The notes under the pieces are model-generated. The model did no database searches. It was not told the DNA's origin and was given only the letters and a program-made list of their open reading frames with translations. From contig CM060965.1 of NCBI GenBank assembly GCA_030765045.1, positions 148,054,374 through 148,118,373 on the forward strand: 64,000 bases of DNA, read 5' to 3'. This DNA comes from Tenodera sinensis. Lineage: Eukaryota > Arthropoda > Insecta > Mantodea > Mantidae. The position numbers and the translations under genes are program-made. Numbering within the stretch: the stretch's first letter is position 1; the number at the start of each line of letters is the position of its first letter. Shown in pieces: positions 23,201 through 35,200 of this stretch.

Positions 23201-26200
23201 CTGAAAATTTAGCGATATTTCGCTAAATGTGTTTTCTATCACTTTACACTTAGTCTATTTTATGTCCTTTCATTTAATTGCACACTTTGTATTAACTAAC
23301 TTGTTAAAGTTAGCGAATGTTTCACTTATTCTACTCAAATTAACGGTCTTTAAACACTTAGTAAATTTATTTTCAATATTTTATGACGTGCACACATAAA
23401 AATGCGTCCATCTACACCAAAGACATAGACGCTATTCCCAAATTCTTTTGGTTGCAAGTCTAGCATTCCGACTGCCATGTGTACATCCGCGTATGCGTTC
23501 ATCAAATAGTTCCCGCATTGTTAGGGAAGCGATCCTTAGCCATTCTCCCTTCGCTTTCAATATTGAACACATATAATTCTTTTATTTATACATATATATT
23601 AAAATTAAATATGGAAATATTTATGACGTCTTTAAACAAACTTAATTGCTTGTAACAATGAACATTAGTAACACGTTTTTGCCATTTAACCAACTCATAC
23701 CAACAACAAAAACAAATTACACCCTTAACAAATACTCATATAAATGATTTTCTTTTGGGGTCTTACAATATCCTGTCTAAAATGTTTTGCCAGACAATCA
23801 TGTCCTGTAATCAACCTGAAGGTTGCAACTGCTGTTTTTCGAGGATACTCAGGAATTACTGTGTGAATGTTTGGCAGTTCCCATCTTTTATTTTTTGATT
23901 TTTCATAGTAATATTTTGCAATAATTTTTTTGAATTCAGAGTTGACTAATCTTCTAGCTGCATAAAATGGTAGATTAACTATAGATTTCTGCACATTGCC
24001 GGTACCCTTTTTTGCAAGAAAATCAGCTTTCTCATTACCACTCAGTCCACAGTGAGCTGGTATCCATTGGAAGACTAGGTGTTTTTGAAGTGCGGTTAGA
24101 TGGGTAAGGATTTTCCAACATTCTATAATTGTTTGGTTTTTCCAGTATATCAACACCACTGAAATGCGGTTCAATTTGACCTCAAGGTTATAAAATGGCA
24201 TCTGCAATTAAACTTTTGATTTGGTCTAACTAAACATCCAGTCAAACTACATTCTCTGCAAACACTGGTATTCTACTAGTAATAGAACTTGAACTCTTCC
24301 AGAGAAAACAGTTTGACCTGACAGTATCCAGTATTATCTGATCATACTGCAACAGCTATATTACACAGAGATTATGTGGAAGGTGACAGGAATTACATAA
24401 GTGTGCCTGTTATATTATTTGTTATTTATTACACAATAATTATGACATAACCTGTATGCTTTTTTTTTTTTTTTTTTTTTTTTTTGCAAATGATATGTTA
24501 AAATCTACTTGCAAAAGATGATGCAGTTAAAATTGTTGCAAACTGTCATGCTATGATTAAACAATTTCAAATTCCAATTGCATTTATAATTTCTGAAAAT
24601 TTCTTCAAGCATGCTCTACTGAATTTCCTCAAGGTTTAACCTCTTGAGCGATGGCCATTTAAAACGTCCGCGAGCCGAGAACTGCTACCCAATATCCAGC
24701 GCAGGGCATTTTAAGTGTGTCGTATACACACAGCTGTATTTTGTGTAAATATTAAGTTATTTTAATGAAACAAAAACTGGTATAAAACTCGTTATATGCA
24801 GTATAAATGTACGTCATCAGCAAAGTTGAGTTGTAATTATTATTTATTTATACCAACAAACTTACTGTTGGTGTTTTTAAACACACAAACCGTGTGTGGG
24901 CAAAGTTTGAGAGGTAGAACTGGAACTTAAAAATTCAATGCCACAACTGGGATTTGAACCACAGACCTTCCGCTTACCGGGCAGACGCTCTAACCATTGA
25001 GCTATTGTGACAAACTGCAAGAATGGCATTAAATTCTCAAACCAGTTCGTATTTCTCCTGGTAAACCACAAAGACATTAATTACCAGGAGAAACACGAAC
25101 TGGTTTGAGAATTTAATGCCATTCTGGCAGTTTGTCACAATAGCTCAATGGTTAGAGCTTCCGCCTGGTAAGCGGAAGGTCTGTGGTTCAAATCCCAGTT
25201 GTGGCATTGAATATTTAAGTTCCAGTTCTACCTCTCAAAGTTGAGTTGTATTTACAAAACGTTGAAATGGCACAAGTTTTTTGTTTCACTGTGGTGAAAA
25301 GTCAACTTTGCTCTGTCGAACGCATCTAATATAAGTTCTCGGAAAGAAACACCCATTGTATGTGTGGCTTATGCGTCAGCATACTGTGTAATAAAGCCCT
25401 ACTGTATGCGTGGTCTCTTGAGTCATCAGAATAGAGCAACATTACAACTTTTGCTTACGCGAGTTTCGTAACTTAGTAGAGTCCGTGTCTTTCTTTGTTG
25501 AAATACATACGTATACTTTCCTGCTTGTAGCTGAAGGGAGAAGTGGTATAAAAAGGTGTTTTTGCACCAACTGGATATAACCATATACAATTGTTTGGTG
25601 ATTTGGACAGCTCTCTAAACCCACACAGGACAATGACCGACCTTGACTACCGACTATAAATAGCTCGCAGCCTAATTGAACAATAGCACGTTGGGGGTTG
25701 AAAATCCAAAACCCCTGCACCCCACCCTTCAGACTTCAAGGAAAACATTATCCTAAAAGGATACCACCAACAGCAAAGAAGTCCCGCCCATCTCGAAAGT
25801 GTTTCATGTGCCGCAAGAAGGGAATTCGCAAATGTGGAAATGTACCTACCCTTGTGTTTATCCCTGTTTTGAGGTAAATCACTGCAGAAAGAACATATTA
25901 AGGTAGGCCAATAAAGTATATAGACTTTAATAAAATGTTTCATAAAGGGAAAATTAAAATAAGTTGAGTTGCATAAGGGATAAATGGGGGTTAAAATCAC
26001 AAATGCACAGGACGTGTATACACGCCCATTATGCTCATCCGTCATTTTAAATGTACGTGATTTCACCTCCATATCCCTCAAGAGGTTAATATCCCTTTAT
26101 TTCCGCTTCATATCAATACTCATAACCTTCTATGCTTCTGCTTAATAAAAATTATTTATTGTACACCCACCTTTTCATAATCCACATTCTGGACAGATTC

Positions 26201-29200
26201 AATACCCTTCTCAATTTCAGCAAATAAACTTGGATCATGTTCCAAGTGGAAGAGAACAGGAGCAGAAGTTAAATTAAATGCTGCACCAGGAACATATGGT
26301 GCTCCTGATGCAAATGGTTCTAAATCCAAGCAGGCCTGAAATTCCAAATCCAAAGAATTAGTTGTATTACACAGAAAACCTGGGCAACAATGCTTCATAA
26401 ATATCAAACCTTCCCCAAAGTTCAGATATTCTACAAATGTTCATTGCTTAGATTTTAATATTAATAAGAATGGTTATTATATAGGTACAACATTGAGTTC
26501 CTAGAGGTGGGTCCTGCAGTTAATTTTGCTCAATTCAACACCAGACATAAAACTTTCATTTTTTACGGTCTATTAAAAGTAAAATCTGAAATGCAAGTAG
26601 TTAATGAACTTAAAAGAGATATGTAAGAGATATTATTCTTATATTTGCATTCTTATACCTAAGCCATGCACCATGTACACTATGTCTCATATTTATCTGG
26701 GGGCTGCAACACACCCAGGTGTTCAACATATTTTGCTCACCCTTTTTGACGGAAGTGTTGGAGAGGGAAGAGGGTTGCCAGAGACACACCAAAAGCAAAA
26801 AATACGCACTGTCCCTCTGTGGTTTACTCTGGTGTAACAGGGAGAGGTTGAGTGTTCAAATCTGGGGATGCAGTTTGTCTTTTTTTGGCATAATACGACA
26901 TCTCTTTGCATTTTAGAAGTATACTTCTGCTAGTTTTGCCATAAATAATTTCACGCATCAAGTATTATTATTGTTCTATTACACGAAAATCATATGGATA
27001 TTCTATTAACTGTATGTTTTATTAATAATGATAATGCATGTTAAAAACTAAACTAAACCCCGGCACGACAGTCCATGAAGGGCCAGGGCCTACCGCCCAG
27101 CTGCTGTGTCCCCCACCTCTGCCCACTACAGGCATCATTGGTGAGGTTCAGTACTGGAGGGTGGGACGTGGTCAGCACCCCAAGCCCTCCCGACCAGTTA
27201 TGTGGTCTTCTCGACCTGGGGCCGCTACTTCTCCATCAAGTAGCTCCTTAATTGGTCCCCCAGCACCTAACAAGGCTGAGTGCACCCCGTGCCAGACCTC
27301 CCAGAGGGGATAAAATCCCCATGCTGGTACCGGAGGATCGAACCCGGGTCCTCCGCGCCAGAGGCAAGTGTGCTACCAACTGCGCCACGGAGGCGGTCGA
27401 TAATGCATGTTATTGTATTAATATTAATAATGGTGGCGGTGATGATGATGATGATGATGATGATGATATAGGTCGTGAGAAGAGATATGAACAACTCTGT
27501 CTTGCCTCACGAGCTATAATAGTAATAATAACCATAATAATAGTAACATATTCCAATGGTGAAAAACAACTTCACAGATTGTATATTTCCTTACTCACAG
27601 CACTGCTGGTAGCTGGGGTTGTATGTATCCCAATAGTATATTCTATTAGCACAGAGAAGAATGGGGCACTCTGAAACTTACAACTCCTAGGGGAACACAT
27701 TGCACTTTGCAGAAAACAGCATTTGTGTACAGACCTACAGTGAACTGTAGTACAAAATGTTCTGCCTCTATACAGGCAGAGTGTGACCGGGACTTGGTTA
27801 ATTCCTTTTCTGTTTGATACTAGAGCATAATTTTCTTACATTTAATGTTAGAGTTCTTAAAAGTTTCTGGTTAGATATACAAAACAAAACATTAACTAAT
27901 TTTGAAATCATGACCACCTATACGGTAATTTCAGCTTTGCAACATTCTTTCATAATTCTATTTCGAAAATATTATATCTTCATAACTGTTCTTCCACCTG
28001 TCCTATACTATGTAGACTGGTTTGAAAGGTAGCATTAAACTGTATCTTACCTGCCAAGCTAATGCCAGATGCTTGCCAAATTTATAACCTTGTTCTTGCA
28101 ACTCCTTTCCATGGCCTGCCAGTTTCAGTGTTCCCTGGCATGATTTGCCTAAAAGACTTCCTGCAGAAAGAACATTTCTCTGAGTCCAGTCCTCTATAGG
28201 ATCAACTACACCTTTCTGGGATGGAAGAGGATTATTCTGCTTATCTCTGCGACCAATAAACTCTGCTTCTGCTAAATCACGTACAGCACTACTCATCAGC
28301 TCCACTAACTGCAAGACATGATTTGGAAATTGTGAATCTGGACACCAGAGAAGGGAATCAAGTATAATTAGCACAAGATTTTTTTCCTTACATCTTGGTT
28401 TCTTAATGATGCTAATTCCATACAGGAGTTGGCTAATAAGTAATCACCACTTAGAAGAGCTATTTTATTTCCAAATGTCATATCATTCAGCACAGCTTGT
28501 TCTGGATACAGACCAGGATAGATATTGACCATTCCTTTATGTACCAAGTGGCTCGTTCTGATCATTTCAGTGACTTCAGCAAGTGCACGCTGGCTGTCAA
28601 CAAAAACAAATCAACATATTTATTGCCCACATTCACTTCTATTTTAGAAGTAGTACATATTATTCTATGCCTACACAAATTGTTAAATGTCAACTGGTTT
28701 GCAGATATGTATGGACGGGTACATTGATATGCACTACTATTAAGAACTAACTGATAACATTTAAGTTTTCTTTTTTCATACTCCAACTGCGTACAGAGTC
28801 TATACATAGTGATGTGCATCTATGACACAAGGGTCACTATGAAAGTTTTGAGATATGAGAAAATGAAAGTTGAGCCACTCGAACTGAATGCAGAATGGGA
28901 TAGCCCCATCCTTTGTGAGTAAACCTGTTATCAGGTAGTGAACTCTCCCACTCCAGGAATTCCAGCAGCACAAGGACGAACAACCCGATGCCCCCAGCGC
29001 CATCCCTGCAATGGAGCTGGAAAGAGAACGTTTTCACTCAATAATTTTCGATGGTCTTAAGTACCAAAGTCTTGAACGTTTGCAATAGGCCTTTGGACAC
29101 ATTGCTTATTCCCATGCAATAGTTTTCTGATGGTTTCAGGAATTTAAAAGGGGCTGAACATCACTGAAAAATGAGGAGAAAAATGTGCGTCCAGCAACGG

Positions 29201-32200
29201 CAGTGCCTGAGGAAAACTTTGCAGCATTGAGAAAAATGCTTCACAAAAATAATTGCATAAAGTTTAAAGAAATTGAGGCAGCATTGTAGATTGGTTTGCC
29301 AGCAGTATTGAAAATCCCCCATGAATTCCTTTGTGTGAGGAAGGTCACATCCCGATGAGTGCCTCACAATTTGACGGAAGAACAAACCCACGTCCATGTT
29401 GAATGATGTGAGAAAATGCTGACAAGATCCAAAAGAGGGACTCCAGGTTTCTGACATCATCACAGATGATGAAACCTAGATTTATTAATTTGATCCGGAG
29501 ATCAAGCAGCAATCAGCAGTGTGGATCTTTTCTAATGACAATCTTTGACAAAAGCGAAGCGTCGCCGAAGTGTCCACAAGAAAATGGTGACCTCATTTTC
29601 CTAAAGGGTGGTCTTGAGGCAAACTATTTCTCTGACAGAGAAACATGGTTACCACTAACTGGTACACCACAGTTTGCCTGCCAAAAGTTTTTTCCAAGCT
29701 TCAAGAACGGCAGCCACACATGGGACTGCAAGGAGTCCTCACGATGTGTCTGTACACATGGCCAACATCACAATTCAATTCCTGGAGTCTACAAAGGTCA
29801 AACTTATGATTCATCCATCATACGCTCCCAACCTGGCCCCATGTGACTTTCTTCTGTTCCCAATGATAAAAAATTGTATGTGCGGAAAGAGATTTTCAAA
29901 CCCTAAAGATGTTACCAGCTACAAAGAGGAGCTTGCAGCCATCGAAGAAACATGTAGCAGGTGTGATTCCAGAAGTGGCTTCAGCAAATGCAAAAGTGTA
30001 AACAGTGTGGTGGCGAGTACTTTGAGAATGTACAATCATAATAATTTTAAAGAAATCATTCTTGGTGTCTCTCAAAACTTTCATAGTGATTGTCGTCACT
30101 AATGGTTCATTAGAAGTAATTAATTACCTCCAATATATGAAGTCTCTAGTATCAACAACGGACATATGCATAGTGAGTTCAAATTTCCATTTTGGATGGC
30201 ATTATATCGGAGTTTGAAAGTAACCACATATTTTAAATGTCCAAATATATTAATTTTGTCCGTTTCTCAATGGAACTACATTTGCCATTAAATTCAACAC
30301 AAGAAGATTGATAGGAACATGAAGTCCCCATGTCGACCAAATGGCATTATGTCCACCTTTGATACTAGAGGCCTCATATGCTTTTGTATGACATACTCAT
30401 TACCACAAATTCCTTCGTGATTTAAGAGTCTTTATACAAATTTGTGTACTTCTACAGGCATTAACCAGAAGTTATTAAAGGTTTTCAACATTGCAGGATT
30501 GCTGAAGCTACAGGAATCAGAAATAAAGATATCACAGATAATGAATCCTGAAGCATTAGTGTTCACATTATGAATTAACAATAGAATTTGAAAAGGTTTC
30601 TTTATTAAAAGACTGCCAAAATAACAAAGCTTTGTACAAACAAAATATTTAAAATGTGCTGAATATATTGTTTGCTTAAAGTTACATGTAAAGATCAAAC
30701 AGAAACCAATAAAGGACAAGATTAAAATCTACAAAACCTATGTTTTTAAATGTCTACAAACATAAGTTTTATAGATTTTAAGACACACTCTGCTGTTCTA
30801 AACGCTTCATTTCATCATAAGTTTTATAATACGGATTTAATTACCTATGCAGTACTCCAGCTGCCTTATCTTCTTCCATTTCTTCAACATTTAAATGGCC
30901 TGCTGCTTTGGAGATAAGCAGTACAATAAGTCCCCATGCCTGCATGTTGTTGCGTCCATTATAGAGTAAACTTCTAAAATACACAAAATATTATGGATTT
31001 TTTATCCAGCCTTTAATTTTCAACAGCACAGGAACATCACTTAGAAAGATGTCTTCCTTCTATAAACAAGTTAAATGCTGTCTGGTTAAAAATGCATTTT
31101 ATGAAATTAAAGAATATAAAAGAGCAAATGAAAACAGTGATTAACATACAAGTTTTAGCTGAAACTGTATGCTAGTACCTCTCCAAAACAGAAGTAGTGC
31201 CAAAATTAAGATTGTGTACATAGAGGAAGTCCAAAATTAAGAGTTTGGGTAGATGGGTGGATTATTTAGGGGCCTCCCGACAACTACGTTATTTGGGCCT
31301 GTATTTGAAATCAGAAAGTAATGAAATGGATAAGTACTAGGTTTGAGCTACATCCTATGTTTCTATAAAGACATACATTTGCATAACATTTTAATCTCTA
31401 GCGATGACTATTTATTATACAGGGAGAGCAAAAAACTACAAATGGGCTGTGCGGTGTTTTGCCTTTCTGTGTCCTCCACACTCATTGCCATCTGCCGCTA
31501 TCATAGAGAGGTGCAGATGAAACCATACAACATTTTTAAAACTACTTCTAAAAGATTTACTTATCCACTTTATGAATGGAGATGCTGAAACTGGCCACCA
31601 TCATTGTCTATACAGTTTTGGCGCCTCTTTAGGAAACTATCCATCACTCATAGTAGTTCACTTTGGTACATGCTAGCAGTTTCCTGGTGGATATTTTGTT
31701 TTAATTCTTCCAGGTTGTGTGGGTTTGTATTGTACACTTTATGTTTTAAGCTACCCCACAGATGGAAATCACAGAGGGTTAGGTCAGGGGACAGAGAGGA
31801 CCACAAATCTCTACTAATAATTCTGTCCTGAAACATGCTTTCAATTGTTCTCATTGGAAAAATTGGCAATATCAACTGCTGCAGCGTATTGTTGAAAAAA
31901 GGCAAAATCATGCTCCCTCTCTGTTAATTCTCTAAAAAAGGGGGCCAAATTGTATTCATGTATGAACGGGCATTAACTGTTGACTCAAAAAAAATTGAAC
32001 TATGACTCTTTCTCAGAAGTAGAAGAGGAACTTATAGGAAATATATGACGAATGCCCAATAAATGGCATAAAAATAATAATGGGTGACCTAAATGTGGAA
32101 GTGGGTAAAGAAGAGATATATAGAGGAACAATAGGAAGGTATAGCTTCCCAAATATCAAATGATAGCGGACAGAGATTAGTGAATTTTGCAGCTGGGAAG

Positions 32201-35200
32201 AACATGGTCATTGCCTCCATGTTACCCGCAGAAAGAGATACATAAGCACACGTGGAAATCACCGGACGGATTAACAAACAATCAAATAGATCACATTTTG
32301 ATTGACAAAAGAAATGCAAGCAATATACTGGATGTGAAATCATGCAGAGGAGCAAACTGTGATACTGATCATTTTCTAGTCAAGACTAAATTCAGAAGCA
32401 AAATTTCCTTCAAGAAAACTGAAGGAATTAAAATTCCAAGGAAACATAATGTACAAGAATTAAAGAATAAAGGAATAATCAAAAAGTATCAACAACACAT
32501 AAAGGAAGAATTTAAAAGTATGGATGAATCAAATACAATATAAGAAAAATGGACAAAAATAAAGGAAGTAATTTGAAAAGGAGCAGAACAGACAGCTGGA
32601 TATGAACCAAAACAAGGTCATACACAATAGTTTGATGAAGAATATAAAAAGCAATAAACGAGAAAAATGAAGCATACAAAAAATGGATAGAAAGACCAAC
32701 AAGACAAAAAAGAGGAGAATATGAAAAGCTGAGGAAAATAGTAGATATGTTATGCAGACGAAAGAAAAGGATTTATCTATATAAACATATAATAGAAATT
32801 GAAGGAAACATTAAAGCCAAACAAATTAAAAAAGCAGACAGAGAAGTAGGAACAATTAAAAAAGAGTTCAAAAATCTAATAAGAGATAATAATGAAATAG
32901 TATCAAATGAAGAAGAAATAAGAAATGGAAACAATATTTCCAGGAGCTCCTGAACACCTCAACAAGAGGAACAAAACATGGATTTAACACTAGAACAGGA
33001 ATATGTTGTTTGCTAATGCTGGACTTCTGACAATGAAGTCATTAGTCCTCTTAATCTCCAATATTTTTGAAGAGATATATAGCAGTAAAAGTAACTGCTT
33101 TTTAGAGAGCACCATATTTTTACGTTTTGGCAGTCACATCACTCTATTGCAACCCCCAGAATGTCTGGAGGACCACACTTGTCATTGATTTACAGGTCTC
33201 ACCGACCTGACCAGGAGAGTTATCAAAATAATTTCACCCACCATACCAATCAGAGGATGCGTTACATGCCATGACAGGTCAGCATGCTAGGGGTTAAGAG
33301 GTTATAGAAAAATGAGACAGGTGGAAAGATTGTAAAAATAAAGACTCCCTAGCCCTCGGGTACCCTAATAGCATCGGGGTCAGAAGAGAACAAGAGATGA
33401 CCAAGAACAAGAATATGAAATAGAGCAAAAACAGCTGCAGACGGAACATAAACCACTGGACCAATTAGATGTGGCAATAGCCATTCAGAAGATGAAAAAC
33501 AAATCATCAGGTATAGATGGCATCCCTATCAAAATGTATAAAGGGGAGGACAGACATTATTAAAAGTAATGCATCAACTAATCATAAAAATATGGATAGA
33601 AAAAAGAATACCAACAGACTGGAAGAAAAATTTAATAGTACCAATACATAAAAACAAAGAAGATAGAACTACAGTGCAAAACTATAGGGGAATCTCATTG
33701 TTGTGTATAGGCTATAAAATATTAACCTCACTCATAAGCAATAGAGTTCAGAAATACACAGAAGGTATAATTGGCGAGTATGCAGCAGGTTTCAGGTCCG
33801 GAAGATCAACCATTGACCAGATATTTACAGTTAACAACCTACTAGAAAAAGCATGGGAGCGCAACATTGAAATATATCAAATACTTATATTTATAAATTT
33901 TCAAAAAGCGCTGACAGTGTCAAAAGGGGAAAGTTGCTCTTAATAATGAAAACTTTTGGAATACCAAGAAAACTGATTAGACTAACAGAAATAACAATGC
34001 CAGAGTTCAAATACCACGTAAAAATAGGAGCAAGTATAATGGATGGGTTTGAAATGCATAGTGGATTGAAACAGGGAGATGGTCTGGCACCTACCCTTTT
34101 TACTTTCTCTACTGGTATTGTAGGAAGTATTGTATTCCACCCAAAAATTTGATGTCGAGATTTCACCAGAAATGTATGTTTTGAGACCCTCTGAATCCAA
34201 AAAAAGTATTTTTAGAAAAAGGTCTGTGTGTGTCTGTCAGTCTGTGGACAGCATAACTCAATTATGTGTAGATGTTATGAATGGGTGAATTCACAATCTC
34301 CAAATAAATTACGATGTGTAAATATGTAATGAGCATAAGAATTAAGTCTTCACATATAATTGAAGAGAGAAAGTACGTTCCAAGGCTGCCACTAAGATGA
34401 AGCATAATAAAACATTGTATTAGTAATTATGATTACTTAAGCCTTCTTCAGTGATCAACAGTACCTATGCCTGTAATTAATTATATGATATGTCACTCTG
34501 CAACCATCTTTATATGCTGAAAGCCCCAGGTAAGCTGATACAGCAGTACTAAATAAAAGCTTGATATTTTCTATAAGATATATTTAATATTTTCTTTTAT
34601 TGATCTCTAGAGGGTGAAAAAGGTATCATACCCACAGCTAGCCCACCTCTGCAGTATGGTGGTAATGTGTCTGGCTCACCTTCAAGGGGTTCCAGGTTAG
34701 AATCTCAGTTAGGGTGAGTTGTCCGGATAAGGCTTTTTTCTGAGGTTTTCCCTTATCCTTAGAAGACAAATGTCGGGAAACTTAGCTCTCTGGATCTCAG
34801 GCTCATTTGAGTACCATTTCACTCATTTCATTCACTCATCGTCCAATAATGACATATTACGTTGGAGGAGATTAATATACATTTAATAAAAATCTGATGT
34901 GTTGCACTCACAAGACTTTCTCTACTCTTGTACTAACCATTCTTGCAAACTCTTATTCCTATATCTTCTTCGTGTTAGTTGAGATAAAAATTTGTACAAA
35001 TTATCTTATTGTTTACTTCCTTGTAGGTGTAACAGGAATATTAGAATACAGCAGGCTTTGTGTATAGTCAAATAAGCTTTGAGATTCCGTTCTCTTTGCA
35101 CACTTAACATAAAAAATAATAAACAACAATATTCCGTTTCACGAACGTTTTAAGTTTTCCAAAACTCACACACATAACAAGGAATGTCTCCGAAATGGTT

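Larger units (their letters stand above)
24636..26089 (+). mobile_element. piggyBac-type element remnant with TTAA duplications
   Basis: TTAA target sites at 24636-24639 and 26086-26089 bracket a 1446-bp element. Its ends are CCTCTTGAGCGAT (24640) and the complement of CCTCTTGAGGGAT (ending 26085), a 13-bp TIR with one mismatch. Subterminal GTATACAC palindromic stretches occur near both ends. About 400 bp of the length is a later hairpin SINE (24836-25235). Only the C-terminal end of a transposase remains, so the element is an internally deleted, non-autonomous derivative. Confidence 0.75.

Noticed and set aside
25081..25200. Functional tRNA-Thr(GGT) gene
   Set aside because: T-stem mismatches, and the copies are part of a repeated inverted dimer with target duplications, so it is a SINE head.
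26815..26875. tRNA-like GTTCAAATCTGG with upstream A-box-like bases
   Set aside because: A box is poor and no arms form; not enough for a SINE or tRNA call.
27038..27674. Open frames of 91-140 codons, Pro/Gly-rich and Asp-run
   Set aside because: They lie within the GC-rich SINE and the GAT microsatellite.
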